Origin: Larix kaempferi | Taxonomy: Eukaryota; Streptophyta; Pinopsida; Pinales; Pinaceae | Direction: 5' to 3' | Length of the DNA stretch: 64,000 nucleotides | NCBI GenBank assembly: GCA_027924585.1 | Contig: BSBM01000047.1 | Span: 23,065,501 to 23,129,500, forward strand | Shown here: piece by piece, positions 34,125 through 47,000 of the stretch | Layout of the letters: each line of letters begins with the position of its first letter | Position numbering within the stretch: the stretch's first letter is position 1 | Program-made: the position numbers and the translations under genes | Notes under the pieces: generated by a model | What the model saw: only the letters and a program-made list of their open reading frames with translations | The model's database searches: none | Told to the model about the DNA's origin: nothing

Positions 34125-34557
34125 GTAATGTCCTCGAGTGTGCTTGTCACAATAGCATAATGGTCTAAGGTATGCTCCATCCGTGGTAATGACTTAAATT
34201 TCCAGAAAAAATAGTCATCACTTGTCCACTTACCTTAGGTTTCTTTATAGATTATTCTGAAACTGAGGAAAATTACAAATACTGTGCACATGAATTTTTT
34301 CTAATATATTTTTTCACAGGAAAAAGAGAAAATTGAGATTAAAAAGACATGGACTAATAACAACTAACTAATGTCTTGAATATTTTTTCTACCAAAAGGT
34401 TAATAACATCCACCACAATTAGAAACACATCGCTTCCATACCTACAGAGAAATAAGAGGATAGAGAAGACCAACAATGAAATCTGTCAAAACTGACGCTC
34501 TCCCAGACCTTAAAGCTGAAATAAGAAAATAGAACACCTGCAGACAAGACAAAGCAT

Positions 34558-34911
34558 TTAATTACACAGATATTCTGATATGGATGAACTCCACAATTCA
34601 CTGTTTGTCTTTTCTTTATTGTACAATCCTGACATGTTTTCAGTTGTACTTACTGTTTCCATCCATTTTATATGCTCTTGCTGCTTAATGTCACCTTCAC
34701 CATTGTTATCATCAGAATAAACCAGTTGCTCATCAACCACAGTAGATTGGTTGGAAATGTGAATCTTTGTCATGAAAATAGCGGCTTTGTCAATAAGAAG
34801 CGCACTCCAATCAAGTCTTATGTTTTGATCGGATGCCCGATCGCCAAAAGATGAGGAAAGCCAAATGTTTGAGCTCAAAACACTAAAAGTGGTCCCAACA
34901 GATTCTCGTAC
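34558..34911 (-). pseudogene. Candidate terminal exon, minus strand, unknown protein
   Basis: A minus-strand frame of about 117 codons after a good acceptor (TTTAGTCAG, ending at 34912), finishing with TAA at 34558-34560. The N-terminal half is well balanced (ESVGTTFSVLSSNIWLSS, IRLDWSALLIDKAAIFMTKI) and the C-terminal half acidic and Ser-rich. No family recognised and no upstream exons could be placed, so it may be an isolated gene fragment. It is convergent with the plus-strand blocks at 32379-34124. Confidence 0.4.
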
Positions 34912-34959
34912 CTGACTAAACCAGAAAGGCATTACAATCACAGTGAACATGTTTAATGT

Positions 34960-35930
34960 ACCAGGAATGATAACTTCGGAACCTAAGAATCATCTAATAG
35001 AAACATACCTATTAAAAGTAGCGAAATCAATAAAACATAGCTATAACTCATGAGTAGGTACAGATGACCAAAAGCACTTTTACCATTCAATAACAACCTT
35101 GCAGAATAAATGGAAAATGTCCCTCCTCACACAGTTGCATAGATGGTTGTTATATGACAAGGGTTAGGATAAACTAGACCACAGTTGCTCAGAGCTACGT
35201 TTTCTTAGATGGATGATGTGAACTGCAATGTGTCTAGAGATAAATTTCATAACAATAATTTATGATTGTATGTTGTACATCCAATAAGAGAGTTGAAATA
35301 GTTGGGGTTATCGATATCTTGGAACATAATGATCATACTTATGTAAAAGTCAAATCATCTTTGCGCTGAATCTTATCTTTTGAAAGTAAAGTCTATCAAT
35401 TAAGTCATGTCTTGCACCTTCAAGTAACTATTTTATGGTAAATGACAGAATTTTCATTACAAGATAGAACAATACATAATTCCAATCATAACATGAAAGG
35501 GCAGAGACTTCTATTTATAAAGCCCTGCAAAAGGTAAACAAGAACTGTAGCATACAAAATTGCAGAAGATATTGTGGTGTTAAGAACTCCGAGATTTTCC
35601 CATACACAAATTTGGAAGGTTAAGAGCCATCTTATTTCATCTAGCTAGTATCCATATTTGTCCCAAAAAGACAACTTTCATAGGTAAAACTCCAAAGGTT
35701 GATCCCCACAAGGTCCAAAAATAGGTTGATTCAGTGATATGATTCAGTTTCAGAGTCTAAGACATTTCACAAGGTTTTCATCAGTATTAGAGGAGATGTC
35801 TATTTTAGTAGTGTTCCTATTTTTTAGGAGGTAGAGATGATCATATTTTTGGCATCCTTGAGAGCTCAGGATTGCAGTGAGATTTTTTCAAATGACATGC
35901 GTGATACTTCTATTTTCGACAGTTAGGGTT
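34960..35930. other. No supportable gene
   Basis: Moderately AT-rich sequence without recognisable features on either strand. Confidence 0.5.
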
Positions 35931-35935
35931 TGAGT

Positions 35936-36104
35936 TGCATGGCATGCATGGCACATGCATGGACATGCAAACTATATCCTATTTTTTAGTTGTGAGGCAT
36001 GCATGCGTGACATGTGGAATTAGTCCATCTATTCTGATCCGGCGCGACGTCAACATTTCCGCCTAAGGGATCAATGCATGTGGGACATGTGATATCAATG
36101 CATG
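35936..36104. promoter_or_regulatory. Cluster of CATGCA/TGCATG (RY-type) motifs
   Basis: At least eight CATGCA or TGCATG hexamers within 170 bp (35936, 35943, 35954, 35964, 35998, 36075, 36099 and overlapping reverse matches), with GACGTC near 36047. RY motifs are bound by plant B3 factors of the ABI3/FUS3 type. No adjacent gene is evident, so function is conjecture. Confidence 0.35.
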
Positions 36105-36356
36105 TGCAATATGTGGCGATCTCTCATTGTGGTAAGTGGAAAAATTAGAGAGCATAAATAAGACTAGAGTGAACTAAACTTGAATAGGTTGAATGCATTT
36201 AAATTGCTCCACTTAAATCAGCCATGCAATAGGGTGAAGAACACATAGTCAAGGGTGAAGTAAACGAGGTTAGCGGTGAAGCACATGAGGTCGAGTTCAG
36301 TTCAATTGGGCACTTAACTCGTGCATGAGATGAATGAACTCTAACATAAGGGGGTC

Positions 36357-36434
36357 CATTCTATCAAACAGAAGAAACTTAAGGTTTTATTGTTAAATAT
36401 GGACTTGGAGAAAGCATATGATAGAGTTGACTGG
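36357..36434 (+). pseudogene. LINE reverse-transcriptase fragment
   Basis: 26 codons encoding KLKVLLLNMDLEKAYDRVDW, the conserved RT motif of plant LINEs around the first catalytic Asp. The fragment stops exactly at the boundary of the LTR at 36435, which interrupts it. Confidence 0.75.
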
Positions 36435-36951
36435 TGTAACATCCCCAAAATTTACCGAAAATTTATTTTTTCTATACCGCAATAAATGTTAGTATTTGTT
36501 ATATGGAAGTCATGATAATGATGAATTACTCCTTTCAATAACATTTTAGTTATGCAAATGATGATACTTCCTTAATCACCAGCACTTGGTAATTTTTCTA
36601 AAATATAGTAAAGCTGTAATATTGAGGACCTTGGTTATGTCGTAACTACTTTTTGTTCCAAACATCTATCTTTTTTGTCTATATGTTGCTTGAATGAAGC
36701 ATTTTTCATTTACATGTCATCAACTGAATGAAGTAATTTTACAGTTGAAAATATAAATATGATTTCTAACTCTTTTCTTTCTTGAATGAATGAAGGGGTC
36801 CTAAGGACGCCCCGTGGCTTACTTAGCTATTATCTAGCTAATGCATGTACTATTCTATTACAGTGTTGCAAGTGAGAATTATGCTATTTCATTAATTCAA
36901 AAGTTGGCGACCGAAGAATTAAAATAATTCAATTATTCTCGGTGTATTACA
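36435..36951 (-). repeat. 3' LTR of a truncated gypsy element, minus strand
   Basis: Read on the minus strand it begins TGTAATACACC and ends GGGGATGTTACA (517 bp), preceded by the purine tract TAAGAGGAGGTGTA (36952-36965). A related LTR lies on the plus strand at 51480-51984. Confidence 0.8.
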
Positions 36952-37004
36952 TACACCTCCTCTTAAAGGATAACATTGTCCTCGGTGTTATAAATTTTCT
37001 GTCT

Positions 37005-37330
37005 TTATTCTTCAATTTCTTCATCCTGGAATAGGATTGGATATGCCTCCGGCATATCACTTTCCAATTCCCACATGGACTCTTCCGGACTAAGGATCTT
37101 CCATTGCACCTTGACTTGTCCGATGGTACGGTTCCGGGGTATGAGTTCTCTTCTGTAGAGGATATGGTCTGGTCCCACCTAGAACTCTCCCTCGGGTTCC
37201 ACCTGTATAACATCCCAATTAATAACATGAGTAGTGTCTTGAACATATTTTTTTAGAATGGAAATAGGAAAAACATCATGTACTTTAGTATTAGGTGGTA
37301 GGGATAACTGAGCGAAAAAGGTGACAGATT
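37005..37330 (-). pseudogene. Integrase C-terminus and chromodomain-like tail of a gypsy pol, minus strand
   Basis: A minus-strand frame reading LSLPPNTKVHDVFPISILKK, then HVINWDVIQVEPEGEF, a stop, RELIPRNRTIGQVKVQWKIL and SPEESMWELE, ending at TAA 37005-37007. This is the usual C-terminal end of a chromovirus polyprotein. The rest of pol is missing. Confidence 0.8.
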
Positions 37331-38886
37331 CTGTGTCAAGTTATAGGGCATTCAACTGTTTTCTCCCTCACGACTTTGCTCAGTCAATTTTTTTTTCTAA
37401 TTGCAGATACTATTGACAAGTCGAACCGTTTTGATCCTTGAGCTTGCCTCACATATTTCACTTAATTGAAGAATCCGCTAGCCCTGGTCTATTCATTTGC
37501 TTCTGCTGGAGGTATTTTCCATTCCTTTATTTCTGTATCTGAGGGACTTCTAATAATTCGTAGTGGTTTCATAATTTCATTCAGTTTTAAAACTCTCTAA
37601 ATCCATGGCACCATAGAGAAACTGTCATTTCCAAATAATAGTTTGCTCGATGAAATATTAAGGGCGAAAGATCCTCTGAAGTAAGTTTTCCTTTTGATAC
37701 AACATAGCTAGAAAAAAACTTCGAGCCTTTCCTTGCATTATACCGTAGTATAATCAAGCTAAGTAATGTCCACTTCAAAATAAACAAATAGAAGTTTTTA
37801 ATATTTCTATTTTTTCCAGAACGAAGTCAAAAATGGGCACTGTGATTATTCTTAAGCCCTGTTTTTCTTTTTATATCAGAAACATAGTCGAAATGATTGT
37901 TCTTGAAAGAAGATCAAAATATAAATAACATATCATTATACATTGTACAAATTAAATTGATTCTGGATAATACATTACATCTTAATCATGATAAAATAAC
38001 AAGTTCAAAAGTTAATCAAGGGGAAACCCTATAACTAATAACAAATATATATTAATATATTAAAACCAACCAAGATATCAAAGGTAAAACCCGATAGGTC
38101 TCACTATTATCTAATATTATACAGTAGTAACACATATTTATTAAGCTATAAATTGAAAACGATGATCTTATAACCATTTTGAAACAAAACTATTATAATC
38201 ATGTATCGAGGGTTCGAGACCCATAAAAAGGCTCACCCTAGGTTTTATAACTAATAACGAACCAGGTTATTACAACCTAGATTCTTGGCATTCATTCTGT
38301 ATAAACTTTAAAACTAATAACAATAAAAACTTGACATTCGATTGAAAACATTAGTCATGTTCAAAATGTAAACAAAACAGAGCTCGAAGACATCCATTGG
38401 ATGCACCGACACTATCTTTTAGATAGGTTATGAACATAATAGAGTTAAGGGTTCGAGTCTTGACCAAGAGCTCGCCCAGTCACTAATAAAATTATACATT
38501 GTAAACACAAGCCTAAATTTTTAGCAGGGTTAGGGTTTAACCCTGTAGAATAACTATTGAGAGCAGGTTTAGCATTTGATCCTTTATTACAAACTAAAAC
38601 AGAGATTATTAAGTTAGGGCTTGGCCCATATAAAGTGCATTTCTAAGAATTGATGCATTTAAAACACAATAAATAAAAGAAGTATTGACAGAGCCATTGT
38701 GGCATAATATCCATATATAAATTTAAACAACCAACGTAAGCAAAAAGGGCTCTTCCCAGAAAATGATAGTTTTAAAATGCAAAGTGGGTCATCTTCAAGC
38801 CCAGAATTTAAATACAACCACACAACGGTCTTAGGGTTCAACCCTAAAAACCTTCAGAACATCCATTAACATCTGTAAGCTTTTAG
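37331..38886. other. No supportable gene; repeated phrases
   Basis: AT-rich sequence with recurring phrases such as AACTAATAACAA and GGGTTCGAGAC, resuming at 50188 beyond the inserted LARD. It may be decayed internal retroelement sequence. Confidence 0.4.
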
Positions 38887-41479
38887 TGTAACGCCCCGTA
38901 TTTTGACTAGGCATGTTTACAAGTTAGACACCTTTCACTCTATTTGCTTGTTATTATCTGTTCGACTCAACTAGACAGAATGAACTATATTTTCGGCATG
39001 TTAGACATGATGATATGTTGCTACTATGTTTAAGATGTTACTATGTCCAAGCTGATACTATGGTTATGATGTTACTATATTCATGCAGATTATTAAGTTA
39101 TGATTATCATGAGATTCATTGCTTTTATGATGAAAATATATGTTTTAGCGTTTTCATAGATGAAATGTGAAATATATGGTGTTGTACGTGGATACCATCT
39201 TCTTATATGAATTATTGAAGTATTATATGTCATACGCATCTATGATGAACTAAAAAGGTTACATGAAATAAAATGATTTTTGATAACATGGATCAATTGG
39301 CGATCAATGGGAAATGCTTTCTATAGATTGTATTTTTGTGAAATACTAACCTACAGGACATGAGGGCTATGGGATAGCTAGCTACTTGATATGATATATT
39401 GGGAAAAGAACATGTTCGTACAGTAAACCTAATTCAGCCAAAAATGATGATACGATAACACAAACTGATAATCCTGATAGCAGCAGAGTATGATTTGATA
39501 AGGGTGTAGACCCGGTATGTTGAGAGGGATGGATGTGTTTCCCACCCTATGTTCCTATGATACCCGAGGTCGTGGGAGGGCCATGCTGAGACACGCTCCC
39601 CATGTAGTTGTGATGACGATGGTCGGATGCCTGCTAGGGGAGGATAGGTCCGCTGTTCAGCCGACGCTATCGCTCTCAAGTTCTATGTGGTCAGATCGGT
39701 GAGTCCGTCATCCACTTTTGTACTAGCAGAGGAAGGATAGGGAGGATGCAGGACGTAGATTATGATGGGAGGATGTGTTAGTTAGTACTTTTGAGGGTTG
39801 GGTATTCCTTGATTCCGAGTTAGTGGTAGTAAGTACCCTTCCTTGTACATGATTGATTAAACTGATGTAAAGATAAAGGTAATGATGTGAAATCACAAAG
39901 AATTAACTGTTAAATAACTGAGGACGTTAAGTAATTGTACTATATATATTATGCTTGTTCTTCTGCATGGAGGTAAATATTACTATTAGTTAGCAGGTAT
40001 GCATAGGCGGGATGGGGTTTTCCTATAGTACATTTACGATCTGTGCATACGCTGGCCACACATGCACACCTTGCACATGTACACTAGTATCAATATACAA
40101 ACACTTAAACATATGGAATAAATGTATAAGTCGTCATAAGTAAATATGTAAATCATGCATTGATCGAACTTTGATAACGAATATAAAGTTATTTAAGAGG
40201 TGTAAAAAAAATCAATTAAGCTATGTATTACTCGTTGGTAAACATCGTGATAAACAATTGAGACAAGTGTCGTCGGCTCACATCGTCATCTGAGACTTGT
40301 TGTAAATAAGGTAATGGTACTGTCTAATTAATTAGTAAGATTGTTTAAGCACTTAAGGGTGCTTTGTTTAGTAGAACGATGACACTAGGTAGATGTTAGG
40401 GTACTCATGTAATAAAAAATTGATTTAAAAGAAATTTTATTAGATTCACCATTTATTACTACTATGTGGTGATTTAATTAATAATATTACTTAATTAATG
40501 TTATTTTAATAATATTACTATTCATGTCATAACAATTGCAAAATAGGTAAAATGTAAATATTTATTAATAAATGATTAAAGTGTGATTATTTCCATTTCT
40601 AAGTTAAACGTAATAGGATAACAATTCTTGAATGGAAGTGACATGGGGGAAAAATGGTTAAAGTTATTTAATTATTCAATGCGAATCTTAGAATTTAAAT
40701 CTCAAGATAAGTTATCTTGACAAATGTGGTAGACCATTAAAACATATCATGTCCAAGTGAAAAGAGTCAACTATTTATATAATATTTTACTAATGACATT
40801 AATAACATTAAATACAAATGGGAAAGGGGAAATGTTTGAGGGGCTCGAGAGAGGAGTTTGGGGGCGGTGGAGTAAGCCCAAGGCCTTCTCGAGTAGGGAA
40901 AAATGTATATAGAGGGGGAGGAAGTTGAAGGTAAGGGGGGAGATAGCTGGAAGTACAGAGGAAGAGGTTTGGAGAACTAAGGACAGAATGCTCTCGGAAT
41001 TATCAGTTTGTGGGCTTGGGGGCTTGGAAATCCTTGAATTTCCAAGGGCCAGCAAGATAATAGTTGGTCGGTAGGGTGGACACATCATTTTGGCTGACTA
41101 AGAGAATGAAAACATAACCTGCTGCAACCTATGGTCGACTAGCATCAGCATCAGGTAATTTCCTTGTCAATATTTAATTTGATTATTATGCTGAAACTTA
41201 CTCTGAAACCTGCAAATACTTGCTATTTACTGCTTTATTACGGTGAAACATATTCTTATGCTGAAAACAATTGTTGCAAGAAAATATTGATATGTTGGGT
41301 TATTTTTTTTAATATACGAATGTATGAATTTTAAGTACAAAACTGTAAACTAAATCTCATTTAACAGAAATAGAGATTAGATAGGAAATTTACTCCCTTA
41401 CACCTGAGTAAAGTTCATTACATAGAAAATTGACTCAGAAAATCTACCTAGTGCTCTGCCGTAAAACCAGGGCACTACA
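38887..41479 (+). repeat. 5' LTR of the LARD-like element
   Basis: 2593 bp. Small open frames at 39517-39702 (plus) and 40771-41088 (minus) recur in the other LTR but have no recognisable protein content. A GT-rich moderately complex block (39500-39720) stands out from the AT-rich remainder. Confidence 0.92.
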
Positions 41480-41481
41480 GA

Positions 41482-41499
41482 TGGTATCAGAGCATGGTT
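41482..41499 (+). promoter_or_regulatory. Primer-binding site, initiator tRNA-Met, 18-nt match
   Basis: TGGTATCAGAGCATGGTT starts two bases after the LTR and complements the initiator tRNA-Met 3' end over its full length, a longer match than in the chromovirus. Confidence 0.92.
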
Positions 41500-41980
41500 C
41501 GAACTCTCGAACCTAATGGCCTACCGGAAATAGAAACTAAGCATCCCTAAACAAAATATCTGTAAATCTAGGTAGAACTCCATGTAGAAATCTAAAATCA
41601 ATGTTCGAAATTTTCCAAACATCCTTCCAAACCTTCTTCCCTAAATTTTTGTAACATTAATTTACCTGCACAATATAACAAAAAAAAAAACAAGGTAAGT
41701 AACTTGCAAAACAAAGGACTTTAAAATTTTGCAAAGATAACAAAAAAAAATGCTATTTCAAAATAAGATATAGGATATCTCCTTGTGACAATAGGGTTTC
41801 GATTATGTCTTTAAGAAGTAATATTATTGCCATTGCTCGCAGACTTTTTATCAAGGTTTCTAAAAAAAAAAAAGGAAGGAAAAAAAAAGGGGGACAGAAA
41901 TCCCTTACGCCCTCATGTTTGTTCTTTCTTAGAGAACACAGCTTCATGTCAAGCTTCTAAAGATGCTAGCCAACATAAGA
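41500..41980. other. Internal region of LARD, non-coding
   Basis: AT-rich, with poly-A and poly-G/A runs near 41860-41895. No gene. Confidence 0.55.
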
Positions 41981-41982
41981 AA

Positions 41983-42031
41983 AAATTTGGACCATTTCTC
42001 GATTTGTGCATGTCATCCTTGCACAGGGGCC

Positions 42032-42063
<32 letters not shown>

Positions 42064-42087
42064 TTGGATGTCCAATTTATCTTATGC
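41983..42087 (-). pseudogene. U6: U6 snRNA relic
   Basis: On the minus strand, 42073 down to 41985 matches plant U6 almost throughout, including the ACAGAGA box (GATACAGAGAAGATTAGCA), the AGC segment and the 3' end GAAATGGTCC plus a T run. The first about 14 bases of the 5' stem-loop are not conserved, and three internal CpG sites read TpG or CpA (CCTGTGC, GACATGC, CATCCAAT). No upstream sequence element or well-placed TATA box is seen. Best read as a dead copy carried in the retroelement. Confidence 0.85.
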
Positions 42088-42559
42088 ATATAACAAGCAT
42101 GTTGGGGTTTTGTTCTTCTCTGCCAATCTGTTCCTCAGCTAGTTTTCACTTGTCGTGAAGCCCTCGTTAAAAGATGTACCTTTGCAGACATGGTCATGCA
42201 CATTACTGTTGAATTGTTACACGATGAACTTGAATTTTTTTTTAGATTAATCTTTTCTAATAAAAGACCTCATAATGGATCCTTTCTTCTATGTGTTCAG
42301 CATCAAAGGAATCAGTGTCTTTTCGGCCAAAATTGCAGCAAACGAAAAACCTTTCGAATCAATTAAAAGATGGTTGTTTGGGCGTTGACTGATTGTCCAT
42401 CTACCATACACCATCGAAAAATATGCATAATATATGTATATATATATGTTTCCCGGAACACACATCTAGTTTCAAACAATCACGACGAAATTCCTCAACA
42501 AGACAAGATAGAATTAACAAATCTATGTTTTACTGTTTAGCGGCGTAAATAAATTTCAT

Positions 42560-44010
42560 ACCTGAGACAGCGAATCCGATACCCATAAATCGGGATAGCA
42601 GAATTCTACGCGGGCCTCAACTTGGGCATCTGAGCCTGTTCGACGGGCTCAAGATGGCTCCCTTCTGGGCCTTCCCGGTTGCCTTAATTCGATTTCCCTT
42701 ACCCAAATGCAAACCGTAGTACACTTACCCAAATAACAAGAGTACCAGCCCGAGAATTAACAGACCATGAAGAGAATAGGAAAAGGTGAAACCCTAGCGC
42801 AACTCCAGAACGGAAACAATAAAATTTATTGGGCTAAGTCCTAGCTCTCAATGCCACGAGCTCGTCCTATGAACAGTAAAAGGATATTGGGCACAGCCCA
42901 AGCTCATCACCGAGAGTCTGTCCAAACGAAAGTGCAAGCAACTAGCTTCCAGGTCGAAAGAAGGGCCCACATATCCTCCACCACTCAAGCGCCAAGACCA
43001 AGAGCCACTCCCTCTTCAAGCGCCAAGCTCAATAACATTTCTTCCTCTTGTTACTAGCCCGAGCTCAGCACCGAGAGCCACCTGCCAGGTCGAACGGGGA
43101 CCACCAAGCCAGTGCTAGCGCAGGAACCATGCTCATTCACAAGCTTGCTTTTCTTTTGTTCCTTATAGAATTATTGGGACCTGCAATAGTAGCATCCAAT
43201 TTCCAAATAATGAAACCCTAGTCTGCGAATCAAAGCCAGCATATGACCAAGTCCAAGGGCCCAGCGCACTAGTACCAAACTCTAATGTAAAAGCCTTGCA
43301 CTACAGCCAAACTCGAAGGGGGGCTCACCACGCCCGCCACTATAGCCCAAACACCAAGCACAAGTCTTCCATATGGGCCAAGCCCTATCGGTCAGCACCG
43401 AGAGCAAATTGCGTGACCTGCTACCAAGCCCTAACATGCCGACGTAGTCTACCTAATGCCAAATAAAACCTCTTTTTCCTCCATAAATAGGGAGTAGAGT
43501 CGATGCCACGTCACGCGGTTTCCGCATGGCCCTTTAAGTGGTTTACAATACCATTTTTTGATATGCGGATGAGTAAGAAATAGACACGTGCGATGGTGGT
43601 ATTTTTACCGCAACCACCAACCACCCATATCGTGCATGCATGTTGACAACGCGGAATGAAGGAGAGCCATCGATCTCCCTCTACGGCTCTTGCAACCCTC
43701 CAAACAAAACGAACACTACTCATGTCAAACGGTTGGGGGTAGCTTCCCCGCTTCTAAAGTTTAACCTCCATCACGCAATCTCCAAGTTTAAGTATCCGGC
43801 AAATCCAACATGATACCATGTCATTGAGCATCGAGCACGAGCCAATCTATATCACCACACCGATTACCAGGCCAATCGTCAAGCCACGAGGAGCAGAGTA
43901 TGTGCACAACACTGTACTCGTGGGCCGTGGCCTCTCCTTGGGCGCTCTTGCACTTTGGGTTTGGGCACTTGTGTTGACAATTGTGCCTTCGGCATATGGG
44001 TGATGCGATG
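42560..44010. other. GC-richer island inside the LARD
   Basis: About 1.4 kb with much higher GC than its neighbours. It has repeated phrases like GAGCTCAGCACCGAGAGCCA (near 43063, with variants near 42901 and 43393) and a CCATAAATAGGGAG box (43482) that looks like a core promoter. Open frames at 42851-43057 (plus), 43511-43723 (minus) and 43818-44003 (plus) have no recognisable domain. On the minus strand at about 42560-42615 an exon-like phrase VEFCYPDLWVSDSLSQ ends at a GTATGA donor. Possibly captured host DNA or another element. Confidence 0.4.
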
Positions 44011-47000
44011 TTTGGCTACGCCCTGAAATTTGGTGTGACTAAAGCCCAACAATTTAAAAAAAAAAAATTAATTAATTAATTAATCTCTTCCCTTCATAAA
44101 ACTCTCACTCGAGCTAAACTCTTTTATATGAAAAACAAAAAAATATATATATATAAACCTTTACTCACCAGGTCAAAAAAAAATGGGTTGCGGCAAATTC
44201 CAATATAATTATATAATGTCAGAGTATTTTATTTGAATTTAATTAAATTAAATTTCGTATACATTTATATAATGTTATTACCTAGGTTTGTTAAAGAATT
44301 AAAAGTTAATATTTAAAAATATAAAGCTACTCACAAACTTTAAATTTAGAAGTTCATCATAGATTTAAAATTTTAAGGTCAATTATAGTAAGGTTGAAGT
44401 GGTTTGGTGAAGTTATATTTAAATTGTCATATATAAAATTTAAATTATAATTTATATTTAAGAGAGAAAATTTAAAATATTTAAATTTAATATATATATA
44501 AATATTTAAATTTTGGAAAAGAAATAAATAAATAAACATATATATATATATATATATATATAAATACAGAGTGGTTTAAGTGGTTTGGTGAAGATCTAGG
44601 GTTTAATAAATTCATGTATTATATCAAATTGTCTTAGTATTTATTATATTTAACATCCCACATAAAATTAAATTCAAAAAAAAAAATATGTAGGTGTAAT
44701 TATATAATGATACAAAAAAAAAGAGAGTTAGTGTTTCATATACAAAGCTTATTTAAATATAATTTTAAGTTTACCTTAAACTAGGTTGACAATATTATGA
44801 TAAAAAGAAATACATGCCAAAAGTATAAGATGTTCACTCACGTCAAAAGATCAATTCAAAAAAAAAAATTTACAACCATCTAGAATAATTCAATTGAGTA
44901 TTACCAAGAGTGGAAATTTTTACATACCAACTAAGAAAGGAAAGTTGGTGTTTTAATCTATTAATGAAATTTGGTCATAACCAGACTTTAATATTTTCAA
45001 CGTGACACATTTATTGCAAATTTTGACTTAATAAAAATTTTAATTTTATTACTTTTGAAGTTGAGTGTTGGCACTAAGTCTTCATTTTATTTTAATATTT
45101 TAAAATAATATATTTGTATGGGAAAACCACAAAAACATTTTCAAGATAGAAATACGAAATAAATTAATATAAGTAATTGAACCATATATAATCCCAACTT
45201 CAATTATCTATGTGAATAGTAAGAACCTTACTCTATACTCAAAATTAATATGAAATAATTTTAAAATAAACATAACATTGTGTATAGTAAAATTACAAAA
45301 ATCATTATAAACTCGTTTTATATTTAATGCAAAAAGTTGTGCTCGTTTATTATACACATACTTGTCAGATGGTTAAGTTAAAAGCAAACGTGATACTTAC
45401 TTTTTAATTAAGATCAACACAACACATTTAATATATAAATTACTATGGCCATAATCATAAATTAGTTTCACATTTAATTTATAAATTATTATACTCATAA
45501 TCATAAATTTATAATAGACTTTAATAATAACAAGATTTAAATATTTCATAATTATTTATTATACAAGTGGTAAAGCTAATAGTAAAAGAGAGTCTTTTCA
45601 AATGAGAGGAACACAACACATTTAAATTATAAATTCTTATATTAGGGATGTTATTCACATTATTTCATAAATTCTTATATTAAGGAGGTTACTCATATTA
45701 TTTGAGAACAACTTTGTTACATCCACATTAAATTCAATAATATTGATGCAATGCTTAAACATCAATATTGGTCACAATTGATTTAACAAATACACCTAAC
45801 AATAAGATTAAATGTCTCACAACTTATCCTCCATATTATTAATTATATATAAACATATATATATATATATATATATTATGAAATTTGCTATATCATTGAA
45901 ATGACGCCACCTTTTGTTAGTTCAAAGTAGATGTGTTTTAACATCATCAAACAATAATATTTTTTTTAAATCATAGCTCTTAGTGTGTTTTACTACACCA
46001 TATAATTTTGCTAAAAAAAATGCTTAAGTTGAAAAACATTTATAGTAAAAACAGAAGAGGACATGGTAAAATAAACATGGAGTGGTGTTTAAGTTTTGAG
46101 TTCCTAGGTCTCCACACCAAATTACGCAAACATCGATGTGTGTATATAGATAACTTGGTACAAAATACAAATTAAAGTGAAAAAAAAAAAAAAAAAAAAC
46201 TCATGAACACCTCATAATCATATTTACAAATAAAAATTTTCATTTAAAAAATATAAATAAATGTAATAATATACAAGTATTTTAGTTGGGAAACGTTAAG
46301 ATATGAAATGTTATGTAGCTCGGAGATAGAGAGACTTAGAAAATACATTATATATTATTTAGATAAGATCAAGGATGGAAATAAATTTGCTTGATACAAG
46401 GACTAAGGAATCCTTTTGAATCACATTAGGGAAAACACCATGCACTTAAACAAGGAGATTACATATAAAGCTTATTAAAAGACTATTTTCTTAAGGGTGT
46501 ACATGACTTTAGAATAAATAAGTTAAATATTGGGGTAATGGCGCAATAAGGTTTCTGAGAAAATTTTGGATTAATCATACCTGATATAGTGATGATCTTG
46601 GGTAATAATAAGAGATTCATAAGAATCTCCACCTAATCCTCAACTTAACTCAATTAAAGCGGTTGTTATGAAGTTCTAATATGATCAAACATATTGAGTA
46701 ATGATGTTTTGTTCAAATTGTAGGATTTGATTAAGGCCTTTACGAAGTAAATAAAAGTTGCTTGTGTGGGTAGGAAGAGTGGTGCTGTACAAATACAGTG
46801 GCATACCAGGATAAATGCTAGTAATTACCTTTGTGATAGTATGGGAACAAAACTAGCTGTGAAATTCTTAAGGAATTGAAGAAGTAATGGTTTCTCCATA
46901 AACTATATTAGTTTAAAAGGAGCGAATAATAAATAAACATGATAAAAATTGTGTTTTGATAAGAAATAGCCATGAAAACTTTGTAAAACAATAATAGTTC

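Noticed and set aside
38200-38470. GGGTTCGAGAC and GGGTTCGAGTC phrases resembling a tRNA T-arm (pol III B box)
   Set aside because: No A box at the right distance and no cloverleaf; not called a tRNA or SINE.
39517-39702. Conserved small frame in both LARD LTRs (again at 48225-48410)
   Set aside because: Conservation follows from LTR duplication; sequence shows no recognisable protein feature.
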